Below are positions 12,384-19,561 of a stretch of DNA of 21,159 bases, one piece after another. Position 1 is the stretch's first letter; each line of letters opens with the position of its first letter. The notes under the pieces were generated by a model that was given only the letters and a program-made list of their open reading frames with translations, made no database searches and was not told where the DNA came from. This DNA comes from a virus. Location: positions 1 through 21,159 of IMG/VR virus record IMGVR_UViG_3300028388_003998, one strand, 5' to 3'. Position numbers and translations under genes: made by a program.

Positions 12384-15083
12384 ATGGTATTACCAACACC
12401 CACACAAGCATACTTATTCAATGGAGATGCCACTGACGAACTAGCGAACACTAATGGCACTATCGATGGTTGTACCTTAACCTCGGGAAATATCGCCTGG
12501 GCTTACGATTTTGATGGTACAAATGATAAAATAGACTTAGGTACAAGCTTAGTTGGTGATGCGGATTTCAGTATGGCTTTCACGTTTAAGGCGGACTCTG
12601 TGAATAGTAACTACTATCTCGTGGGTCGTAACGCCAGTTTTTTCTTTGGTCCTTGGAGTGGTGGTACCAATGAGATGGCATTCCGTATTTACGATGGTAG
12701 CACGTGGCATGTAGTCACTGCTAGTTTTTCCGACACTACTTCTTGGCACACCGCTGTTATTACTTGGGATAAAAGTGCTGGAGACATGCACATGTACATT
12801 GATAATGTCGATAACAGCAACCTGTCCGGAGCAACATCTATGGCGGGTACTGGAAATACGTTGCAACTGGGAGCGTACAATCCTCCTAGTGACGGACGTT
12901 GGTTTGATGGTAAAATAGGTTTCTGTGCTATTTGGGAAGGAACAGTTCTTTCAAGCTCTGAAGTTAGTGAATGGCACAACAGTGGCACTCCCAAGATTTA
13001 CACAGCTACTAACGGTTGGATAGATGATAGTAGTTTAGAGTATGGAAGTCTTGGTTATTGGAAACTAGAATCAAGTGCTCTTACAGACCAAGTAGCAGGG
13101 TTCGATATGACTGAATCAGGCACACCAACATACGTTACGGGAAAAATAAATAATGGTATAGAGCTAGATGGCACATCAGACGCTGCTTCAGTAACTACAG
13201 ACTTATTTGAGTTTCCTGACAATACAGAAAGTTTTAGTCTTTCTGTTTGGATTAATTCGGATACTGCTACTACTTCATTTGATGGGATACTTTCAACAGA
13301 AAAAATCTCTACTGGTCAAGGATGGAGAATTTATAGAGATAACGGAAGCTCTTCTGCTAAGTTCCGATATCGGACAAGTGGGGCAGTAACAGATGTAACT
13401 ATCGGTACAATAAGTGCTAATACTTGGCATCATCTGTGTGTGGTAAAAGACGGAGCGAGTATAACTACGTATTTCGATGGTTCATTAGCAAACACTGGTA
13501 CGGGTGTTGCTGGAACTATGGATGCAGCAGGAGTCTTAGCTATAGGGCCATACCGTGCCGATGACTTAGCTAATAACTTGTTCGACGGCACTATTGACGA
13601 GGCATTCATAACTAGAACTGCTTTAACTTCAACCCAAGTATCTGACCTTTACAACTCAGGTTTAGGATTCCAATATCCGTTCTTAGCAAACCTTCCAACA
13701 CCTACTGCAGCTTACAACTTCAACGGAGACGCTACTGACGAGGTAGGTAGTAATGACGGAACTATCAGTGGAGCAACACTAACTAGTGGTAAGGTTGCTT
13801 GGGGTTATGACTTTGATGGTACTAATGATAATATAGTGTTTTCCACGTTTGGAACAGGTGTCAAAACAATTAGCTTCATAGCAAACCTTAATGCAAACAT
13901 AAGCGATTATTTTCTAGCTCAAAATAGTAGAATGGAAGTATATGTTAATTCTGCCTCCAAAATAACTGTTGCTGTTAATACAGGCCAAGCGATGGTTACT
14001 ACTCCGACACTTAGCACTGGAGTTGACTACCACATAGTTGTTGTTATTGATGGTACTAGTAGTGCAGTGTATATTAATGGTGTAGCTGTTGCTCTTGATA
14101 GTAACACCATCACTGATTCTTCTGCAGGGAATGCATCTAATGATGTTTACTTTGGTAGTTACTTTAATGGTTCAATTAACACTGATGGTATCTTGTCCAA
14201 TTTATATGTTTTTAATTCTGCCTTGTCATCTGCTCAAGTGAGCGATTTATACAACACAGGCACTCCCAAGATTTACACTGCATCTAATGGTTGGATAGAT
14301 AACACAAACTTAGAGTATGGTATTCTTGGTTATTGGAAGTTGGAAAACACATCTATAACTGATGATGTTGCTGGAAATAATGGTGTTAGCAACTCAGGTA
14401 CAAGTGCTACTGGAAAAATAGGTAACGGTATCAATTTTAATGGAAGTCAATCTTTTCAAATACCTGCAATAGTAACTAATAATTTAAACTCTGGTACAGT
14501 TGTTCTATGGAGTAAGTTTGCTAACGAGACTACGGACTACAATTTATTCGCTAAGAGCTCAGCATCATTTAGGGCACAATATTCTGGTTCAAATGATGAT
14601 ATATATTTTCAGGTTAATGGTGAAGGCACCCTATATAGTAATGAAAATTTTGATTGGACCCAATGGCATCATTTAGGGTTCTCATGGGATGGTACTAATA
14701 AATATATTCACATTGACGGGGTTCAATCGGCTTCTGGAGCTACAACTAATAATAGCCCTACCTCTGGTAACTTATTTGTTGGTACTAATAGTGTCAATAC
14801 TAGTGAACGTATGAATGGTGACGTTGACGAGATAGCAATTTACGCAAGACCATTAACTTCAACTCAATTTTCAGAACTTTACAACGCTGGCAGTCCTGGT
14901 AGTGCTCAACAATACCCTTTCGCAGCTGGTACTCCTGCAGACTTCGGAATACTAAAACGATGGAATGGTACTGGATGGGTTGTCGTACCTAAAAGCGCAA
15001 GAAAGGTATGGGATGGAGCAGCATTCACTGCAAAAGTATGGAAAGTGTACGATGCAGGAGAATGGAAAGAAGTAGGAGAATAA
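12384..15083 (+). CDS. Four-module LamG/concanavalin-like lectin receptor-binding candidate
   Basis: 899 residues, the largest gene here. It consists of four jelly-roll modules at about 3-202, 222-428, 437-627 and 646-837. Modules share the LamG_3 signature: strand YDFDGTND, the WHT/WHH core, 'YIDG', and 'DGxIDExxIY...LTSTQVSDLYN' at each end. Modules 1 and 3 both begin LPTPT.AY and modules 2 and 4 begin GWID...LEYG.LGYWKLE, so a two-module unit of about 430 residues was duplicated. The last ~45 residues are a Trp-rich tail (RKVWDGAAFTAKVWKV) of a type seen at phage fibre ends. Such domains bind glycans; host-surface recognition is inferred. GAGGT precedes ATG 12384. Confidence 0.85.
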   Translation: MVLPTPTQAYLFNGDATDELANTNGTIDGCTLTSGNIAWAYDFDGTNDKIDLGTSLVGDADFSMAFTFKADSVNSNYYLVGRNASFFFGPWSGGTNEMAFRIYDGSTWHVVTASFSDTTSWHTAVITWDKSAGDMHMYIDNVDNSNLSGATSMAGTGNTLQLGAYNPPSDGRWFDGKIGFCAIWEGTVLSSSEVSEWHNSGTPKIYTATNGWIDDSSLEYGSLGYWKLESSALTDQVAGFDMTESGTPTYVTGKINNGIELDGTSDAASVTTDLFEFPDNTESFSLSVWINSDTATTSFDGILSTEKISTGQGWRIYRDNGSSSAKFRYRTSGAVTDVTIGTISANTWHHLCVVKDGASITTYFDGSLANTGTGVAGTMDAAGVLAIGPYRADDLANNLFDGTIDEAFITRTALTSTQVSDLYNSGLGFQYPFLANLPTPTAAYNFNGDATDEVGSNDGTISGATLTSGKVAWGYDFDGTNDNIVFSTFGTGVKTISFIANLNANISDYFLAQNSRMEVYVNSASKITVAVNTGQAMVTTPTLSTGVDYHIVVVIDGTSSAVYINGVAVALDSNTITDSSAGNASNDVYFGSYFNGSINTDGILSNLYVFNSALSSAQVSDLYNTGTPKIYTASNGWIDNTNLEYGILGYWKLENTSITDDVAGNNGVSNSGTSATGKIGNGINFNGSQSFQIPAIVTNNLNSGTVVLWSKFANETTDYNLFAKSSASFRAQYSGSNDDIYFQVNGEGTLYSNENFDWTQWHHLGFSWDGTNKYIHIDGVQSASGATTNNSPTSGNLFVGTNSVNTSERMNGDVDEIAIYARPLTSTQFSELYNAGSPGSAQQYPFAAGTPADFGILKRWNGTGWVVVPKSARKVWDGAAFTAKVWKVYDAGEWKEVGE

Positions 15084-15087
15084 AAAA

Positions 15088-15420
15088 ATGGTAAAACAAT
15101 ATTTTACATGGGTTCCATTTAATTGGAACAACGGAAGCGTACATGTGAGCACTCACATGGGTAAGAACTGGTCAGGAGCAGGAATAACAGTCTCAGAACT
15201 AAGTTATAACGGTGGGTCTAATAACGACTCCAGATACTTAGGAATAGTTGAAGGAGTATTCCCAACAGGCAAACAAGAACAGTTTGTTAACGAAGGTAGT
15301 GTTTTCGGCGTGACAATTATTGACGAAGCTAAAGTGTCTGAACTACTAGCTGAATGGTATCCTAACGCTGAAGTGACTCTGGTTAACGGCGAGTTCGTGG
15401 AAAACTTTCCTGAACCATAA
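15088..15420 (+). CDS. Unknown 110-aa protein after the lectin gene
   Basis: ATG 15088 lies four bases after the lectin stop with GGAGA nine bases upstream. The protein begins with an aromatic, Asn-rich stretch (YFTWVPFNWNNGSVHVSTHMGKNW), has a Gly/Ser/Asn-rich middle, and ends with an acidic alpha/beta segment (DEAKVSELLAEWYPNAEVTLVNGEFVENF). Small proteins downstream of receptor-binding genes are often assembly chaperones or tip proteins; either would fit, neither is shown. It is followed by a terminator-like hairpin, so it may close the fibre transcription unit. Confidence 0.6.
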   Translation: MVKQYFTWVPFNWNNGSVHVSTHMGKNWSGAGITVSELSYNGGSNNDSRYLGIVEGVFPTGKQEQFVNEGSVFGVTIIDEAKVSELLAEWYPNAEVTLVNGEFVENFPEP

Positions 15421-15455
15421 CCTTTATAAAGAATAACATCACGACATCTCATTAT

Positions 15456-15480
15456 GAGGAGGATGTAATCCCCTCTTATT
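15456..15480 (+). terminator. Hairpin terminator candidate before the tail genes
   Basis: GAGG-A-GGAT, loop GTA and ATCC-CCTC form an 8-bp stem with one bulged A, followed by TTATTTTCTATT. It sits in the only sizeable spacer (about 110 bases) of the right half. A TTTATAAA element at 15423-15430 lies upstream. This suggests a transcriptional boundary between fibre and tail genes. Confidence 0.5.
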
Positions 15481-15532
15481 TTCTATTCCCAACGTAGTCT
15501 TGGGTGAAAACACTCGTGCGGAGCACAAACAA

Positions 15533-15934
15533 ATGGTTGATATTAAAACTTCTACTCTAAGGAGTAACGTCTACGAAACACTCTATGATACGGTGACGGC
15601 TGCAAACCTACTATCAAGCACTGTAACTGTTACAGCGGCTTACATTGATGATAATAAAACATTCCCACAAGTAGTTATTAATCCTATAGACATGAGCGAG
15701 GATGAATACACTTTTACCAGAGCTTACGGTAAAAAAACACTTATTTCTGTTATCGATATTTACACTAAGAAAAATAAAGATATTGACACTATTTCTGACC
15801 AGCTGTACACTACAATACGTGATATGAGTGCCCAAGGTATAATGCTTGTTAATTGGAACGAGAGTACAGCCTTAGAGACACCAAACGATAACAAGGTTCA
15901 TTTGAAAAGTATTAGCTTGGAGTTTAGAAGGTAG
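15533..15934 (+). CDS. Probable tail terminator protein
   Basis: I place the start at ATG 15533, with GGAG nine bases upstream; a TTG at 15500 in frame has no ribosome site. The 133 residues have the alpha/beta layout of tail terminators (lambda gpU/HK97 gp10 neighbours): helix SNVYETLYDTVTAANLL, strands VTVTAAYIDD and TFPQVVINPID, strand KKTLISVIDIYTKK, helix DIDTISDQLYTTIRDM, and a final strand KVHLKSISLEFRR. Such proteins cap the tail tube and join it to the head. Gene order (directly before the gp10-like gene and tail tube) supports this. Not recognised by a unique motif. Confidence 0.6.
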   Translation: MVDIKTSTLRSNVYETLYDTVTAANLLSSTVTVTAAYIDDNKTFPQVVINPIDMSEDEYTFTRAYGKKTLISVIDIYTKKNKDIDTISDQLYTTIRDMSAQGIMLVNWNESTALETPNDNKVHLKSISLEFRR

Positions 15935-15935
15935 T

Positions 15936-16355
15936 ATGGCTTTACTAAAAATTAAGGTAAGAGAAGGAGCCACTAAAACCTTAAAGGGATTACAACGCTG
16001 GGCTCAGATGGAGCTTCCACGATTAACTTTTGAACAAGCAGAAGACGGTAAAAGGTTTGCTGTGGCAAGAGCCCCTAGAAAAACTAATGCTTTAGTAAAC
16101 TCTATTGCTGTGGCTACGCAACAAGGGAAAGGCTATGCAGTAGTGAGCCGTATGCCCCAAGGTCAGAAAAGAAACACACCTAGACCATATCATTTATTCA
16201 TGCACGGCATCAAAGCTAGTGGCTTTAAACACTACGATATAGGAGGCCAGATTCGTTCTGGTAGCCCTAGATATATGGAACTAACTTATTTTGACTTAGC
16301 AAAGAAATACCCAGAAATGATTACGAAAAGTTTAGACAAACAAATTAAAAAATAA
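15936..16355 (+). CDS. HK97 gp10-like tail completion protein
   Basis: 139 basic residues. RAPRKTNALVNSIAV (about 45-60) matches the hallmark of the HK97 gp10/neck protein family ('APvrTG.Lr.SI'), followed by strands GKGYAVVSRMP and the PYHLFMHGI segment. The C-terminal helix is basic. One base separates it from the preceding stop, and GAAGGT serves as ribosome site. In siphoviruses this family acts in head-tail joining. Its order with the neighbouring terminator and tail tube is canonical, although the two are sometimes reversed. Confidence 0.7.
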   Translation: MALLKIKVREGATKTLKGLQRWAQMELPRLTFEQAEDGKRFAVARAPRKTNALVNSIAVATQQGKGYAVVSRMPQGQKRNTPRPYHLFMHGIKASGFKHYDIGGQIRSGSPRYMELTYFDLAKKYPEMITKSLDKQIKK

Positions 16356-16371
16356 TTGAGGTATAATTAAC

Positions 16372-16875
16372 ATGGCATCAGGAAACGCAATGCTTGCAGA
16401 AGAAGCAACAGTATTCATTACACCCTCCGGAACCGCAGCATCCACTAATTACTCAGTAACAGCAGAAGTTACTAATTTTAGTGAGAGCGGTGGAGAGGAA
16501 GATTTAGAATCACGACAAGTGTTTGGTGGAGGTAACATTGACCTACTCAAACCAAGAACTCAAATGGAAGTGTCCTTTGACGTAATCCTACGATACGGCG
16601 ATGACGCAAGAAAATGGGACGAGTACAAATGGAGTAGTACATTCACTTCAGCTGGAGACGCTCCACTAAAAGACATTTACGTACAGTTCACTGACGGCAC
16701 TCTCTATTACACTAGAGCTTACCGAAACGCTCGTGCATTCACTTGGGAACCAAGCCTAGCAGCAGATGGTATGGTTGAAGGTAGTATTACTTTCAAAATG
16801 TCACCAACTACAGCAGATGGTAATGCAAACTTCCAAGTTACCAGTACGGCGGCTACAAGTGTTTCATGGGCTTAA
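16372..16875 (+). CDS. Major tail tube protein
   Basis: 167 residues directly before the chaperone and tape-measure genes, with a strong GAGGT before ATG 16372. Beta-rich pattern: an N-terminal arm, EATVFITPSG, a long acidic loop (NFSESGGEEDLESRQVFGGG), then MEVSFDVILRYGDDARKW, KDIYVQFTDGTLYYTRAYRNARAF and MVEGSITFKMSP. The alternation and the SFDVI...EGSITFK framing are typical of tail tube and Hcp-like folds. It is probably made in many copies. A T-rich stretch follows, so expression may drop after it. Confidence 0.72.
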   Translation: MASGNAMLAEEATVFITPSGTAASTNYSVTAEVTNFSESGGEEDLESRQVFGGGNIDLLKPRTQMEVSFDVILRYGDDARKWDEYKWSSTFTSAGDAPLKDIYVQFTDGTLYYTRAYRNARAFTWEPSLAADGMVEGSITFKMSPTTADGNANFQVTSTAATSVSWA

Positions 16876-16883
16876 GCCTATGA

Positions 16884-16896
16884 TTTTTTTCTTTTT
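16884..16896 (+). terminator. T-tract after the tail tube gene
   Basis: TTTTTTTCTTTTT starts eight bases after the stop, with no stable hairpin before it. In an archaeal host this alone could terminate; in bacteria it would not. It lies where highly expressed tube and lower expressed downstream genes need to be separated. Confidence 0.4.
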
Positions 16897-16923
16897 AAAA
16901 TAATTATTAAATAGGTGATTGAA

Positions 16924-17223
16924 GTGACTAATGAATTGCAGGAACGACTAGAAAACAAACTAATTACAAAAACATTCCACGTGTCAGGAATGCCAGAAGC
17001 ATTATGGAAAGAACTAGATTTCTTCTGTAAAGAAGCTTACGGTGACGCACGGTGGCTAATGATTAAAGACTTGTACGAGAACGCTCAGAAGGACTATAGG
17101 TTCGAGCTGTTGTACGATGAATTACAAGCTCTTAAACTTGAGGTTGAGGAGCTAAAAAGAGCATCAGAAATGTCTGGTGTGAAGAAAGGTCTACCGACAT
17201 TTGGTAGCAAGGAGATGAAATAA
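16924..17223 (+). CDS. Ribbon-helix-helix-like protein with C-terminal coiled coil
   Basis: GTG 16924 is chosen because AGGTGA lies six bases upstream; the in-frame GTG at 16915 overlaps that site. The 99 residues show a strand (LITKTFHVSG), then helices PEALWKELDFFCKEA and DARWLMIKDLYENA. This spacing is like MetJ/Arc-type DNA-binding proteins. A long charged helix follows (LYDELQALKLEVEELKRA). A DNA-binding regulator within the tail genes would be unusual. The alternative is a tail accessory or chaperone with a similar short fold. Fold assignment is by eye, so moderate at best. Confidence 0.55.
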   Translation: MTNELQERLENKLITKTFHVSGMPEALWKELDFFCKEAYGDARWLMIKDLYENAQKDYRFELLYDELQALKLEVEELKRASEMSGVKKGLPTFGSKEMK

Positions 17224-17224
17224 G

Positions 17225-17632
17225 ATGGATAAATGGGCTAAACTTAGTATATACGACGTAGATTTTAAAATCACAGACGAGGATGGTGAAGAGCACAATT
17301 TCACTTTTAAACCGCTGCCATGGGAGAATTTTCCACAGGCTTTTGATACCATCGCAAAAATAGAAACGATGGGGCTCTTCTCACAAAAAGACAACATGAC
17401 AGAAGAAGAAGCAGCAAAAGAGTTTCTTAAAGCTGTAAATAAAGAAGTTCTCACAGACCTAAGTTCTATCTGTAAAATTATGGTGAGAAACTCATACCCA
17501 GAAATTGATGAAAAAGTAATTAACTCTTTTGTAATGGGGAACCTTTTTCAGTTAGTTGAACCTTTATCTAAAGTGCTTAGTAGGCAAAGTAAAGACAAGC
17601 GAAAAGCCAATAAAGCTCTGAAAAGTGAATAA
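17225..17632 (+). CDS. Tail assembly chaperone candidate (gpG-like)
   Basis: 135 residues between tail tube and tape measure, the normal place of the chaperone that coats the tape measure. AAGGAG sits before ATG 17225. The N-terminal ~35 residues are strands (AKLSIYDVDFKITDEDGEEHNFTFKPLPWENF), and the remainder is helical (AAKEFLKAVNKEVLTDLSSICKIMV) with a basic C-terminus. The stop lies inside the start of the next frame (8-base overlap), as in the two-gene chaperone pairs. However, the second frame is offset by +1 and a TGA closes it just upstream, so a classical -1 slippage fusion is not supported. Confidence 0.6.
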   Translation: MDKWAKLSIYDVDFKITDEDGEEHNFTFKPLPWENFPQAFDTIAKIETMGLFSQKDNMTEEEAAKEFLKAVNKEVLTDLSSICKIMVRNSYPEIDEKVINSFVMGNLFQLVEPLSKVLSRQSKDKRKANKALKSE

Positions 17633-17843
17633 TTTTAGAGACCGTATAGAGAGAAACCTTACAAGAGGTAAGCCACTAACGGGGAGAGAAATATTTACAC
17701 AAACCCTTTTTATTTTATCAAAAGAGGCTAATATGCCTCCTTCAGATGTAGTTAAAATGCCTTCCCCTTTAGTATTTGACTTACTAGAAGAATTAAGCAA
17801 ACACGCAAAGAAACAAGAAAAAGCATTAAAGAAAAAGAAATAA
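17625..17843 (+). CDS. Second tail-chaperone-like small protein
   Basis: 72 residues starting at GTG 17625 within the last codons of the preceding gene. Basic, helical, ending in a KKQEKALKKKK tail. By position it corresponds to the T domain of gpG/gpGT pairs, which recruits the tape measure, but here it seems to be made by coupled re-initiation rather than frameshifting. The middle (DVVKMPSPLVFDLLEEL) is a short helix-turn-helix-like stretch. No family motif. Confidence 0.55.
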   Translation: MNNFRDRIERNLTRGKPLTGREIFTQTLFILSKEANMPPSDVVKMPSPLVFDLLEELSKHAKKQEKALKKKK

Positions 17844-17844
17844 G

Positions 17845-19104
17845 ATGTTAACAGGAAACATAAAACAAATAATTGTCGATATTCGCTCTGAGTGGAGCAA
17901 CAAGGGAGTAAAAGAAGCTGGTAGAGATATCAAAAAGACAGAGAAAAGTACTAGAAATCTATCAGGGGCATTTCTTGGTGCTTCCCTTTCTCTTATGTTT
18001 CTTGGTATGGCAGTACAGAGAGTATCATTAAGTATTTGGAAACTTGGTACAAAAACATTTCAAGATGTTATGCACTCCGTTGATGGTACCGTCACTCAGT
18101 TTGACTTGTTAAGTGGTAGTATGTCCTACCTTAAGTTTAATGTTGGTCAGGCATTAGAACCTCTTGCTGCTTCATTAATCCCTATAGTTGATAAATTAGC
18201 TGATTGGGTCTATTATAATCCTGAACTAGTTGAACAAGCTGTTAGGTGGGGGGCTATAGCAGGGTCTATTCTTCTTATTGGTGGACAAATAGGAACTGCT
18301 GTAACAGGCGTTGGTAATCTTCTTGCTGAACTATCACCCGCTGCTAGCAAAGCAACAATTCTTAAGAATAGCTTAGCGAGAATGGTAGCAACAGGATATG
18401 TTATAGACGCTTCCATAGAATTTTCGGACGGGGATATTACAGCTGGTTTATCAAGTGCTTTAGAAGGAGCTGGGCTTTTTGCTATAGCTGGAGGTAAACA
18501 AAAAACAGGTGGGGCTCTATTTGCTTTAGGTGTTGCTGTAGATTTAATTGATGCTATTGTTGATGGGGGAGGAAAATTAACGATTGATTCACTTGCTAAG
18601 TTACTAAACAAATCAGCACCTGGGTTATTCTTTGTTAACCCGGCTGTAGGAGCTGCTGCATTAACTATAGGGGTCACATTAAGTTTGTTTACTGATGAAA
18701 TGAAAAAAGACACTATTGCAGCACTAAGTTGGATATTCGGTAGTATAGTTATGATATTAGCGGCACTTTTAGAAACCGTGTTGGCTCCTTTTAAAGCAAT
18801 AATAAATACTGTTATTGATGTTATTAACAAGGTTAGAATGTTCATACCGGGTCTTGACCCCATTAGTAAATTAAAATACTACCCAATGACTGTTGCAGCA
18901 CATGACAAAGCTGATGAGTTTAGAAAAATTCTAGATGATGTCTCTCCCACACCAGAATCTTCAAGATATGGTGGGATGTATGACAGTTCACAAACAGGTT
19001 CAACACAAGAGATACTCATACAGCTTGACCCTCAAGCTACTGAAGAATTTTTATCAGGCAAACTTTTGAATACTACACAACAGAATATGACAGGCGGTTA
19101 TTAA
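17845..19104 (+). CDS. Tape measure protein
   Basis: 419 residues: a charged N-terminal helix (QIIVDIRSEWSNKGVKEAGRDIKKTEKSTRNL), then alternating amphipathic and strongly hydrophobic segments (about 41-60, 130-157, 268-280, 290-320), the usual tape-measure make-up. The C-terminus is polar and flexible. At about 1.5 angstrom per residue it predicts a tail near 60 nm, at the short end for siphoviruses. No lysozyme or peptidase domain is visible, although tape measures of phages crossing a peptidoglycan wall often carry one. Its TAA overlaps the ATG of the next gene. The call rests on pattern plus order. Confidence 0.75.
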   Translation: MLTGNIKQIIVDIRSEWSNKGVKEAGRDIKKTEKSTRNLSGAFLGASLSLMFLGMAVQRVSLSIWKLGTKTFQDVMHSVDGTVTQFDLLSGSMSYLKFNVGQALEPLAASLIPIVDKLADWVYYNPELVEQAVRWGAIAGSILLIGGQIGTAVTGVGNLLAELSPAASKATILKNSLARMVATGYVIDASIEFSDGDITAGLSSALEGAGLFAIAGGKQKTGGALFALGVAVDLIDAIVDGGGKLTIDSLAKLLNKSAPGLFFVNPAVGAAALTIGVTLSLFTDEMKKDTIAALSWIFGSIVMILAALLETVLAPFKAIINTVIDVINKVRMFIPGLDPISKLKYYPMTVAAHDKADEFRKILDDVSPTPESSRYGGMYDSSQTGSTQEILIQLDPQATEEFLSGKLLNTTQQNMTGGY

Positions 19105-19559
19105 TGGCACAAGCAACACTAGAAGACTACGACGTAGTAACAAGCACTACAACAACATACAATTTCGACTTCGACTCAGTAGCTATTGGTTACAAGGTTG
19201 ATGTCACCGCACCTAGCTATGCTAACGGTGGGGCTGTATCAGAAGTGCAAACACAAACATTCTCCAACCCGTCATTTAGTTTACAAGGAGTGGTTATTAC
19301 AGAAAGAACCAGCACACAAATCTCTTATGACACACTACGTGAACTAGCTACTAGACAATACAACCCAGCTAGTAAATACCTAACACTAAAAGTTGATTAT
19401 GGTAATGACTCTAGCGTACTACTGCCTGATAGTGCTGGTGAGACTAGCGGTATTCGAGTGGTTATATCAGGCTTTAATGTGTCTCTTGGTCAGAGCAGGT
19501 ACACTGGTAATAATAAACAAGTTGGCACTGGAACAATAACTTTTATAGAAACAGCATAA
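19104..19559 (+). CDS. Probable distal tail protein
   Basis: 151 residues starting in the TAATG overlap with the tape-measure stop. The sequence is Thr/Ser-rich and beta-rich, with TYNFDFDSVAIGYKVDVTAPSY, SFSLQGVVITERTS, ASKYLTLKVDYGN and a late GIRVVISGFNVSLG followed by TGTITFIETA. The last resembles the closing strands of tube-like proteins. The gene between tape measure and hub normally encodes the distal tail (Dit) ring; the short length would match its tube-binding domain alone. No direct motif. Confidence 0.5.
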   Translation: MAQATLEDYDVVTSTTTTYNFDFDSVAIGYKVDVTAPSYANGGAVSEVQTQTFSNPSFSLQGVVITERTSTQISYDTLRELATRQYNPASKYLTLKVDYGNDSSVLLPDSAGETSGIRVVISGFNVSLGQSRYTGNNKQVGTGTITFIETA

Positions 19560-19561
19560 AA

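Noticed and set aside
15500-15532. Longer N-terminus of tail terminator from TTG 15500
   Set aside because: No ribosome site before TTG; GGAG at proper distance supports ATG 15533.
18213-18863. 216-codon minus-strand frame within the tape measure
   Set aside because: Antisense shadow of a hydrophobic repeat-like protein; tape measure frame has better context and coupling.
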